From contig CAZCEC010000032.1 in the NCBI GenBank assembly GCA_964497615.1, positions 6,314-70,313 of the forward strand: DNA of 64,000 bases. Reading direction: 5' to 3'. This stretch comes from CAZCEC01 sp964497615. Its GTDB lineage: Bacteria; Chloroflexota; Anaerolineae; Anaerolineales; UBA6663. Under the pieces are notes generated by a model, which was given only the letters and a program-made list of their open reading frames with translations, searched no databases and was not told the origin of the DNA. A program made the translations under genes and the position numbers. Positions within the stretch are counted from its first letter, which is position 1, and every line of letters begins with the position of its first letter. This document shows, in pieces, positions 15,768 to 22,371 of this stretch.

Positions 15768-16906
15768 GCCTAGATTACCTGGTGGTCGGGGCAGGGCTGT
15801 TCGGGGCGGTGTGCGCGCGCGAGCTGGCGGACGCCGGCAAGCGGGTGCTGGTGGTCGAGCGCGAGCCGCACGTCGGCGGGGCGTGCCGGACCGAGGTGCG
15901 CGACGGCATTATCTGCCAGTCGCACGGCGGCCATATCTACCACACCAACGACCGCCGACTGTGGGACTACGTGAACCGGTTCAGCGAGTTCCGTCAGTAC
16001 CACCACCAGGTCAAGGCGAACGTGCGCGGGCACGTGTACGCGCTGCCGATCAGCCTGATGACGCTGCAAGCGGTATTCGGCGTGCAGACGCCGGAGGAAG
16101 CGCGCGGCCGGCTGAACGCCGAGCGGGCGCGGGTGCTGGCCGGAATCAACCAGGCCGACGTACGCGGGTGGTGCCTGGCCAACATTGGGCCGACGCTGTA
16201 CCGCATGTTCGTCGAGGGCTACACGGGCAAGCAGTGGGGGCGCGACCCCGGCGAGCTGCCGGCCAGCATCGTGCGCCGGCTGCCGGTGCGGCTGACCTGG
16301 GAGGGCGGGTACTTCGATGACGACTATCAGGGCTTGCCTTCGCAAGGCTACACGCCGCTGATCGAGCGGATGCTGGAAGGCATCCGGGTAATCCTGAACG
16401 AAGACTACCTGGCGCGGCGCACGTACTGGGACGGCCAGGCGCGGCGGGTGATCTACACCGGGCCGGTGGACGCGCTGCTGGGCTATCAGCTCGGCCGGCT
16501 GGAGTACCGGGGTCTGCGGTTCGAGTGGGAGCGGGTGGAGCAGTCCGACTTCCAGGGCTGTCCGACCATGAACTACCCGGACGCCGACGTGCCATGGACG
16601 CGGATCCACGAGCACAAGCACTTCTACGGCGAAGCGCAAGGCGCTTCGCTTAAGCAAACGAGCTCCGCTCGTTTGCCGCACACCTGGATCACGCGCGAGT
16701 ACCCGGTGGCGGCGGGACCGGACGCGCCGCCCTACTACCCGGTCAACGACGCCGCCAACCAGGAGCGGTACGAAGCCTATGCCCGTATGGCGGCGGGCAG
16801 GCTGCCGCACGTGTTGCTGGGCGGCCGGCTGGGGAGTTTCCGCTATTTAGATATGCATCAATGCATCGCGGCTGCCTTGAAATTGGTCGAGCGGGAATTG
16901 GAATGA
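15764..16906 (+). CDS. glf: UDP-galactopyranose mutase
   Basis: The 380-residue flavoenzyme converts UDP-galactopyranose to UDP-galactofuranose. It has the FAD-binding 'LVVGAGLFGAVCARELA' (GxGxxG) and 'VLVVEREPHVGGACRTE', then family motifs 'SHGGHIYHTND', 'LPISLMTLQAVFG', 'FVEGYTGKQWG', 'GYTPLIERML', 'VIYTGPVDALLGYQLG' and 'LGGRLGSFRYLDMHQ'. Length is close to normal. A 16-residue insert (residues about 289-304) lies between the 'HEHKHFY' and 'ITREYP' segments. It is encoded by two perfect palindromes and is not part of the usual family. The enzyme would supply galactofuranose to the transferases upstream; a mutase inside a phage structural operon is unusual. Confidence 0.93.
   Translation: MSLDYLVVGAGLFGAVCARELADAGKRVLVVEREPHVGGACRTEVRDGIICQSHGGHIYHTNDRRLWDYVNRFSEFRQYHHQVKANVRGHVYALPISLMTLQAVFGVQTPEEARGRLNAERARVLAGINQADVRGWCLANIGPTLYRMFVEGYTGKQWGRDPGELPASIVRRLPVRLTWEGGYFDDDYQGLPSQGYTPLIERMLEGIRVILNEDYLARRTYWDGQARRVIYTGPVDALLGYQLGRLEYRGLRFEWERVEQSDFQGCPTMNYPDADVPWTRIHEHKHFYGEAQGASLKQTSSARLPHTWITREYPVAAGPDAPPYYPVNDAANQERYEAYARMAAGRLPHVLLGGRLGSFRYLDMHQCIAAALKLVERELE
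16629..16676 (+). repeat. 48-bp double palindrome inserted in frame in glf
   Basis: Two adjacent perfect hairpins, 9-bp arms (16629-16637/16641-16649, loop AAG) and 10-bp arms (16654-16663/16667-16676, loop TCC), span exactly 48 bp, or 16 codons. They add residues where related mutases have none. It resembles REP/RPE-type small palindromic elements that enter coding regions without breaking the frame. Confidence 0.75.
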
Positions 16907-16974
16907 GTGGCTGGGCGTTGTCAATCCGGCGACTGCGGCCCGTTTCTGAACTGACTGATAAGTCAGGAGGCAAC

Positions 16975-17547
16975 ATGAAGCGGGCACACAACTTTCGTGA
17001 TCTCACCGGACAGCGGTTCGGAAAGATGGTCGTCGTCAGTCTGCAACGAATTACGAGTGACGATTCGTACTGGAATATCGTCTGTGACTGCGGTCAGACT
17101 AAGGTATGCAAAGGCGGAAACATACGCGGCGGGAAAGTCAAGTCGTGCGGCGGGCTTTCGTGTCGGTGGACCCGTCGCCCACTCGGGGAGACCGCTTCAG
17201 CGCTTCTGTTCAAGGACTATGTTCGAAGTGCGAGACGGCGCGGCATCGACTTCGACATTTCAATTGACCTGTTCAGAAGCCTGACTCAGGAACCGTGCCA
17301 CTACTGCGGAGAAGCCCCCAAGACGGTGACGAATTTCAAGGGCGTGAATGGGCAATACACATACAACGGCCTTGACCGAATTGACAGCGCTAGGGGATAC
17401 GAGCCCGAAAACTTGGTGCCGTGTTGCCGGCAATGCAACACGGCTAAGTCGGCTCTGAATCGGGATGACTTTCTCGCGCTTGTTGCACGAGTCTATCGTC
17501 ATCGAATAGTCTCGCGACTGGTAGAGAAGGAGCGGGCGGAATGGTGA
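16975..17547 (+). CDS. HNH endonuclease (homing type)
   Basis: The 190-residue protein has an N-terminal 'FRDLTGQRFGKMVVVS' module common in phage HNH homing enzymes, a Cys-rich zinc ribbon (VCDCG...CGGLSC) and a C-terminal HNH core: 'CHYCGEAP', 'YNGLDRIDSARGY', 'ENLVPCCRQCNTAKS' (residues about 110-170). The start at 16975 has a strong AGGAGG. GC content is visibly lower than in neighbouring phage genes. It lies between the mutase and the connector genes. The 68 bases before it hold only a short non-coding leader. The stop overlaps the next ATG. Confidence 0.9.
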   Translation: MKRAHNFRDLTGQRFGKMVVVSLQRITSDDSYWNIVCDCGQTKVCKGGNIRGGKVKSCGGLSCRWTRRPLGETASALLFKDYVRSARRRGIDFDISIDLFRSLTQEPCHYCGEAPKTVTNFKGVNGQYTYNGLDRIDSARGYEPENLVPCCRQCNTAKSALNRDDFLALVARVYRHRIVSRLVEKERAEW

Positions 17548-17735
17548 TCTACGTGCTGACCAAGGGCGGGGAGCGGGTCGAAGTGCCGGAGGGCCGCGAG
17601 GCGCGGCGCGACCAGTTGATCGCGGCGGGCTTCATCTGGACCAACCCGCCCAAGCTGAGTGAGAGTGCGGCGCCGGCCGAGATGAGCGAAGCCGGAAAGG
17701 CGCTGCGCAAGTCGCGGGCGAAGAAGGAGGACTAA
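17541..17735 (+). CDS. Small phage protein, unknown
   Basis: The 64-residue product starts inside the end of the HNH gene, with GGAGCGG upstream. The N-terminal half is a compact beta-alpha unit ('VIYVLTKGGERVEVPEGREARRDQLIAAGF') and the C-terminal half is a charged, probably disordered tail. Such small proteins are common near head-connector genes. No family is recognised. Confidence 0.6.
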   Translation: MVIYVLTKGGERVEVPEGREARRDQLIAAGFIWTNPPKLSESAAPAEMSEAGKALRKSRAKKED

Positions 17736-17738
17736 AGT

Positions 17739-18446
17739 ATGGGATCAAAAACTTGGATGCAGGCAATTCTCAACTGGCTGGTTGATTCCGTAATTAAGCC
17801 AGTGGTCATCATCGCCGGCGCCGGCGGCACCCCCGTTCAACTAGATGACACCGACAAACTGGCGGTGAGCCTGTATGGCAAGGCGACGGCGGTCGGGGAT
17901 ACGCCCCTACTTGTAAATTCGGCAGGGCAATTGCGGGTTATTGCTGGTGACAGCCTGTCTCCCAACGATGCGGAAACAAACGCTTCTACTGGCTTTGCTA
18001 CTATTGCCGGTACCATCACACGCGCCGTTGTAGTTTTCAACGATCTCTTCAACGCCGCTGCCGGCACATGGGAACGCCAGCGCAACAACCACGAAGTCAC
18101 CGCCCTCGCCTCCGCCGCCCGCACCGCCAGCGTTGATTCCTCCGACCTGACCAACTACAACGCCCGCGGCGTGATCGTCACCATCGACGTGACCGCCGTC
18201 GTCGACACCCCCAGCATGGTGCTCACCATCCAGGGCAAGAGCAGCCTGGGCAGCGACTACAGCGACATCCTCGCCAGCGCCGCCATCACCGGCGCCGGCG
18301 TCACGCGCATGATCGTCTACCCCGGCGTCACCCCCGCCGCCAACGCCGCCGTCAGCCAGCCCCTGCCGCGGCTATGGCGTGTGAGCGTGGTCAACGCCGA
18401 CGCCGACCCCATCACCTACAGCGTGAGCGCCAACTACATCAACTGA
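17739..18446 (+). CDS. Phage structural protein, unknown
   Basis: The 235-residue product follows AAGGAGG. After an amphipathic N-terminal helix ('WMQAILNWLVDSVIKPVV') it is rich in Thr, Ala and Asn, with beta-strand patterns throughout ('ARGVIVTIDVTAVVDTPSMVLTIQGKS', 'GVTRMIVYPGVTPAANAA', 'LPRLWRVSVVNADADPITYSVSAN'). This looks like a virion surface or fibre-like beta protein. It sits between the glycosylation cassette and the connectors and is a possible target for decoration. Confidence 0.65.
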   Translation: MGSKTWMQAILNWLVDSVIKPVVIIAGAGGTPVQLDDTDKLAVSLYGKATAVGDTPLLVNSAGQLRVIAGDSLSPNDAETNASTGFATIAGTITRAVVVFNDLFNAAAGTWERQRNNHEVTALASAARTASVDSSDLTNYNARGVIVTIDVTAVVDTPSMVLTIQGKSSLGSDYSDILASAAITGAGVTRMIVYPGVTPAANAAVSQPLPRLWRVSVVNADADPITYSVSANYIN

Positions 18447-18459
18447 AAGGAGCGCCCCC

Positions 18460-18729
18460 ATGTCTTATGCCTTCCAATCCGCCGAGTTCATCGGCGCGAA
18501 CAAAGCCAACCCCGCCCTCGGCGACCAGGTCGTCGTGCGCCTCGTCGACGCCACGGACCCCGCCAACCCCGACGTCAAGGAGCACACCTGGACCTACACC
18601 GCCGGCCGCACCCCCGCCGCCTGGCGCAACATGATCAAGGCCGAGGTCGTCGCCCACCTGGCGGCCCTCAACGCCCAGCAAGGCCGCAACCGCACCGACG
18701 CCAGCGGCGACTTTAGGCCACAAGGCTAA
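18460..18729 (+). CDS. Small phage protein, unknown
   Basis: The 89-residue product starts after AAAGGAG. It has a beta-rich first half ('QVVVRLVDATDPANPDVKEHTWTYTAG') and an alpha-helical second half ('WRNMIKAEVVAHLAALNAQQG'). It is part of the head-tail connection region by location only. Confidence 0.6.
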   Translation: MSYAFQSAEFIGANKANPALGDQVVVRLVDATDPANPDVKEHTWTYTAGRTPAAWRNMIKAEVVAHLAALNAQQGRNRTDASGDFRPQG

Positions 18730-18732
18730 TCA

Positions 18733-19317
18733 ATGGCGGCTCGCGCGGGGATGGGGAATCTGATCACCCGGCTCCGGTCCATGACGGAAGCGGGCACGGC
18801 CGACTACTCCCTGGCGGGCGATACGCACTGGAGCGATGAACAGCTTCAGGGTGTGCTCGATGGTCACCGCGAGACGTTCGTGCGCGAGCCGCTGCGCTCC
18901 GAGCCCGAATACGTTGGCGACGGCGACCTGGAGTACCACGACTACTACGTCGAGGGGCGGCGCAACCTGGAGGAAGCGGCCGGCGGCTCGGCGGTGTGGG
19001 ACGTGGAGGACGGGAGCGGCGCGACGCTGGGCACGGCGAACTACACCGTGAACTACGAGGCCGGCCACATCCGGGTGACGGCCGACACGGAAGGCTCCGC
19101 GTTCTACCTGAGCGGGCGGGCCTACAACCTGGAGCGGGCGGCCGCCGACGTGTGGGAGCGCAAGGCCGCGCACGCCGCCAAGGGCTACTTCTTCCAGGCG
19201 GACGGGGCGAGCTTCCACCGCGAGCAGGTGTACGAGCACTGCCTGAAGATGGCGGCGCACTACCGGGGGCAGGGGGGCGTGAAGGTGGGAAGGCTGTTCA
19301 GAAGCGATGCAGGGTAA
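18733..19317 (+). CDS. Probable head-tail connector protein
   Basis: The 194-residue product starts three bases after the previous stop. It opens with a helical part ('MGNLITRLRSMTEAGTADYS', 'WSDEQLQGVLDGHRETFV'), which resembles connector/adaptor proteins (gp6/gp15-like) that read as 'ML.RLR.L.dd..YSDEEL'. A beta insertion and a C-terminal helical bundle follow ('RAAADVWERKAAHAAKGYFF'). Position just ahead of the closure and gp10-like proteins supports the assignment. Confidence 0.65.
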   Translation: MAARAGMGNLITRLRSMTEAGTADYSLAGDTHWSDEQLQGVLDGHRETFVREPLRSEPEYVGDGDLEYHDYYVEGRRNLEEAAGGSAVWDVEDGSGATLGTANYTVNYEAGHIRVTADTEGSAFYLSGRAYNLERAAADVWERKAAHAAKGYFFQADGASFHREQVYEHCLKMAAHYRGQGGVKVGRLFRSDAG

Positions 19318-19510
19318 GGCGGTTCGAGTCATCCGCCGACTGTTCCGGTACGGTCGGCACGTGAAGCCTGTGACGAGCGCCTCGGGCATGTTCGGGTGGA
19401 TCGAGCGCCGCGATAACGCGTTCACAGGTTTTGTGGACGACTGGCGGCGCTACGGCGCGCGCGTGGCGTTGCACAACCTGGCCTGGGAGATCCGCCATGC
19501 TGCCCGCTGA
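19307..19510 (+). CDS. Small hypothetical phage protein
   Basis: This 67-residue frame overlaps the ends of both neighbours (11 bp upstream, 14 bp downstream). The sequence 'GMFGWIERRDNAFTGFVDDWRRYG' has a natural residue mix, unlike a shadow frame, and it fills what would otherwise be a 180-bp gap. The ribosome site is weak. Confidence 0.5.
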   Translation: MQGKAVRVIRRLFRYGRHVKPVTSASGMFGWIERRDNAFTGFVDDWRRYGARVALHNLAWEIRHAAR

Positions 19511-19859
19511 CGAGCTGGCCGCGGTCCGGGCCGAGGCCGAGCGGGCGCTGCCCGACACGTGCACGATCCAGACCCTGACGCAGACGAACACGAAGGGGTC
19601 GATCTCGAAGAGTTACGCCGACACGTACACGGACGTGCCCTGCCGGCTGGCGGCGGTGCAGATCGACGCCAAGGACCAGGCGATCGGGACGGTGCTGTCG
19701 GCGGTGACTGACTTTGTCTTGACAGTCCCATACGACCAGGCGGTGGGGCACACCGACCGGGTGGTGCACGAGGGCGTGACGTACGAGGTGGTCTCGGTGA
19801 TGAACGACCAGGGCAGCTACCGCACGGCGCGGCGCGCGCGGGTCCGGAGAGTCCAGTGA
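19497..19859 (+). CDS. Head closure / head-tail adaptor protein (SPP1 gp16-like)
   Basis: The 120-residue protein reads as a small beta barrel with an N-terminal helix ('LPADELAAVRAEAERAL'). 'DTCTIQTLTQTNTKGSISKSY' then 'VPCRLAA' and 'DFVLTVPYDQAVGHTDRVVHEGVTYEVVSV' is the usual adaptor pattern. It closes the portal channel after packaging. The GTG of the next gene overlaps its stop. Confidence 0.75.
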   Translation: MLPADELAAVRAEAERALPDTCTIQTLTQTNTKGSISKSYADTYTDVPCRLAAVQIDAKDQAIGTVLSAVTDFVLTVPYDQAVGHTDRVVHEGVTYEVVSVMNDQGSYRTARRARVRRVQ

Positions 19860-20275
19860 TCAACCCGCCCATCATTGAGCTGGACACGCGGGTACTGGAC
19901 CTGATGGCGGCCGAGCTGGAGCCGCGGGCGCAGGCGCTGCTCGACCTGGGCGCGTTCAACATCCAGGCGGCGGCCATGCTGGGCGCGCGCGTGGACACGG
20001 GCGCGATGCGCAGCTCGATCTACGTGGCCGGCGCGAGCGGCCAGGCCTCGGAGTACGGCGACCGGGCGGCGGCCGCGGCGGCCCTGCGGCCGGGCGCGAA
20101 GTTCGCGGACGAGGTGCAGCCGGCGGACCGGTGGGAGCGGGTGATCGGGGTGGCCGTCGAGTACGGCTACTGGGTCGAGCTGCGCTACCCGTTCCTGGGG
20201 CCGGCCGCCTACGCCGAGGCGCCGCGGCTCGAGTCGGCCTGGGCACAGCTCATCCAGCCGAGGCTGTTCCCGTGA
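19856..20275 (+). CDS. HK97 gp10-like tail-completion protein
   Basis: The 139-residue protein fits the HK97 gp10 family: 'RVLDLMAAELEPRAQALLD', then 'GARVDTGAMRSSIYV' (the conserved 'P.dTG.L..S' element, residues about 43-55), and 'VAVEYGYWVELRYPFLGPA' with 'APRLESAWAQLI' at the end. It helps join head and tail. The start is a GTG overlapping the upstream stop. Confidence 0.82.
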   Translation: MINPPIIELDTRVLDLMAAELEPRAQALLDLGAFNIQAAAMLGARVDTGAMRSSIYVAGASGQASEYGDRAAAAAALRPGAKFADEVQPADRWERVIGVAVEYGYWVELRYPFLGPAAYAEAPRLESAWAQLIQPRLFP

Positions 20276-20673
20276 ATGCGGTCGAGGACGCGCTGTACGA
20301 CTGGCTGGCGGCGGACGCGGGGGTGGCGGCGCTGGTGGGCACGCGCATTTACCGGCAGGCGGCGCCGGAGGGCGAGGCGGGCGACTTCATCATCCTGCAG
20401 CACCACGCTGGCGGCGACGAGAACCTGACGCCGGCGGACAGCCAGGACCTGTACTACCAGGTGCGCGGGGTGAGCAGGACCAGCCCGGACGCGGCGGGGG
20501 CGATCGACGACTCGGTGCGCGCCCGGCTGCACGGGGCGACGCTGACGGTGAGCGGGTGGACCAACTTCTGGACATCGCGCCAGCAGGCGATCCGCTTCAC
20601 GGAGACCGACGAAGTGGGCAGCGCGCGGCGTTACCACGCCGGCGCGTTCTATCGCATTCGATTGGATGACTGA
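20272..20673 (+). CDS. Tail terminator/completion protein (DUF3168-like)
   Basis: The 133-residue protein starts at a GTG overlapping the previous stop. 'AVEDALYDWLAADAGVAALVGTRIYRQAAP' at the N-terminus is the hallmark of DUF3168/gp17-like tail completion proteins. 'DFIILQHHAGGDENL' and 'YQVRGVSRTSPDAAGAIDDSVRARLHG' follow. It caps the tail tube at the head-proximal end. Confidence 0.82.
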   Translation: MNAVEDALYDWLAADAGVAALVGTRIYRQAAPEGEAGDFIILQHHAGGDENLTPADSQDLYYQVRGVSRTSPDAAGAIDDSVRARLHGATLTVSGWTNFWTSRQQAIRFTETDEVGSARRYHAGAFYRIRLDD

Positions 20674-20687
20674 GAGAGGAGGCACGG

Positions 20688-21089
20688 ATGGCAAAGTACA
20701 CGGGCAAGAACCTGGTCGTGAGCTTCAAGGGCACGGAGATCAGCGGCGAGTTCCGCCGGCTGACTACCAAGGAGAGCATCGGCCTGGTGGACCAGAGCGC
20801 CGGCAACGATGTGGCCAAGACCTACCTGACCGAGCTGGAGGACGGCGACGCGCAGCTCGAGGTGCTCGACCAGGCGGACGGCACGGCGGCGCTGGCGCTG
20901 TGGAACCTGTGCGACAAGGGCGCGGAAGGCACGCTGCAGTGGCAGCCGGAAGGCACGGCCACCAACGACCCCAAGCACTGGGTGAACGCGATCGTGCGCG
21001 GGCGGGACCGCGAGTTCCCGTACAACGACACGGTGAAGGCGACGATCACCTTCCAGTTCAGCGGCGTCGTGACCGACACGGTCAACTAA
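20688..21089 (+). CDS. Major tail (tube) protein
   Basis: The 133-residue beta-rich protein has a strong GAGGAGG site. 'NLVVSFKGTEISGEFRRLTTKES', 'LTELEDGDAQLEVLDQADGTAA' and the final 'TVKATITFQFSGVVTDTVN' fit tail tube proteins of siphoviruses. It stands directly before the frameshifted chaperone and tape measure, the expected order. A strong ribosome site fits high expression. Confidence 0.85.
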   Translation: MAKYTGKNLVVSFKGTEISGEFRRLTTKESIGLVDQSAGNDVAKTYLTELEDGDAQLEVLDQADGTAALALWNLCDKGAEGTLQWQPEGTATNDPKHWVNAIVRGRDREFPYNDTVKATITFQFSGVVTDTVN

Positions 21090-21113
21090 GGGGCGGAGTC
21101 CGGGAGAGGCGAG

Positions 21114-21521
21114 ATGGCACATCTAACGGTCGACGACATCCGGGCGGCGGAAGACCTGCCGCGCGAGGTGGTGGAGGTGCCGGAGTGGGGCGGCACGGTG
21201 GTGGTGCAGGGGCTGAGCGTGGAGGGCTGGGTGGCCTTGTCACGGGACCGCCAGCGCCGGGCCGACCTGAGCGAAGAGAAGAACAGCGCTCTCGACGCGC
21301 TGCTGTTCGGCGTGGTGGAGCCGAAGTTCTCAGCCGACGACGCCGCCTGGCTGGCGAAGAAGAGCCTGGCGGCGGTCGGGCCCATCATCAAGGTCTTCAA
21401 CCGGCTGAGCGGGTTCGATCCGCAGGCGCTGGCGGAGGCGCGAAAAAACTCCTCGGCGACGGCCGGCGAAGGTTCATCTTCGGACTCGCCCGAGACCTCG
21501 GCCGGACCGTCGCCGAGCTAG
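21114..21521 (+). CDS. Tail assembly chaperone, short form (gpG-like)
   Basis: The 135-residue protein is the unshifted product: 'MAHLTVDDIRAAEDLP', 'WGGTVVVQGLSVEGWVALSRD' and 'ALLFGVVEPKFSADDAAWLAKKS' resemble gpG-type chaperones. It ends in a Ser/Pro-rich tail after the slippery site. These proteins bind the tape measure before tail assembly and are absent from the virion. Confidence 0.82.
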   Translation: MAHLTVDDIRAAEDLPREVVEVPEWGGTVVVQGLSVEGWVALSRDRQRRADLSEEKNSALDALLFGVVEPKFSADDAAWLAKKSLAAVGPIIKVFNRLSGFDPQALAEARKNSSATAGEGSSSDSPETSAGPSPS

Positions 21522-21679
21522 AGCGGCGGCTGCCGGCTGCCGAGATGATCGAGTGGATGGCGTTCTACGAAGTGGACGGGCTGATCCGCAAGGAGATGCG
21601 CACGGGCAAGTCCGGCGCCGAGGCGCTGGAGTGGGCGCGCGCGATCGTGGAGCTGCACGACCGGCAAGAGGCTAAGTGA
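21114..21679 (+). CDS. Tail assembly chaperone, frameshifted form (gpGT-like)
   Basis: A -1 shift at A AAA AAC (21443-21449) joins residue 112 of the short form to a second frame that runs to 21679, making a protein of about 188 residues. The extension ('FIFGLARDLGRTVAELERRLPA', 'EMIEWMAFYEVDGLIRKEM') has the helical, W/Y-containing character of T domains, which bind the tail tube protein. The second frame has no own start with a ribosome site near the junction. Lambda gpG/gpGT is the model. Confidence 0.82.
21443..21449 (+). promoter_or_regulatory. Programmed -1 ribosomal frameshift site
   Basis: The heptamer A AAA AAC is in the correct phase for the zero frame of the chaperone gene (CGA AAA AAC). 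After slipping, ribosomes read AAA AAA CTC and continue in the T-domain frame. Confidence 0.82.
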
Positions 21680-22328
21680 CCGGCTTTGCGTGCCCATTCT
21701 TGCCGGGCGCAGGCTCAATCTCATGGTGGCACTTGCGGCATAGCGTCGTGAGGTTGCCTGGACTGTCGTCGTGTGTCTTGCGCCAGGCGACGATGTGATG
21801 AACTACCAGTTGATGGGTCGAGCCGCAGCGTGTGCAGCGATAGCCGTCACGGGCCTTTACCTGGTCGCGGCGCTTCTTCCAGGCGCCGCGACCACAGCGG
21901 GTTCGTGGGTTGATCGGGTGCTTGCGATTCTTGTCACCGACGCCCTTGGCGCGGCACTTGGCCGAACAGTAATTGCTCTTTCCGGCAAGGCACGCTTTCT
22001 TGGTGTAACTGGAACCGCACACAATGCAGGTTTTCGCGACCCGGCTGGGAGCATTCCCGGCACAAGCATAAGAGCAGAAGCGCGCACTGCTTACCGCGTA
22101 GGTTCGCTTTGCGAGGCGCGAAGGATAAACGGTGAATGGATGACCACACTTCTCGCAAGTGCGGGTAATGCGCAGACTCTTGGACGCCATGAACGTGTCA
22201 CGGCATTTGCGCGAGCAGAATTCCCGTCGCCCGCTGGCTGTCCTTGATTTCTTTGCCCTGAAGGAGTGGCCGCAATACTTGCATGGGCGCAATGGAAGTT
22301 GATCGACGCGTGAGGCGTATTTTCGCAT
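21672..22328 (-). CDS. HNH endonuclease inserted antisense in the tail operon
   Basis: The 218-residue Cys-rich protein is coded against the direction of all late genes. It has zinc pairs CKYCG, CSRKC, CEKCG, CSYAC, CIVCG and CSAKC over residues 15-130, then an HNH core: 'CTRCGSTHQLVVHHIVAW' and 'PGNLTTLCRKCHHEIE' (residues about 160-210). GC is lower than around it. It occupies nearly all the space between the chaperone and tape measure genes, and its stop overlaps the chaperone end by 8 bp. It shares layout with the HNH protein at 2247. It is probably a mobile homing gene. Confidence 0.9.
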   Translation of the reverse strand: MRKYASRVDQLPLRPCKYCGHSFRAKKSRTASGRREFCSRKCRDTFMASKSLRITRTCEKCGHPFTVYPSRLAKRTYAVSSARFCSYACAGNAPSRVAKTCIVCGSSYTKKACLAGKSNYCSAKCRAKGVGDKNRKHPINPRTRCGRGAWKKRRDQVKARDGYRCTRCGSTHQLVVHHIVAWRKTHDDSPGNLTTLCRKCHHEIEPAPGKNGHAKPVT

Positions 22329-22371
22329 TCCAAGTGAAACGTTCTCACGCTAGGAATTTGAAGGAATCGAA

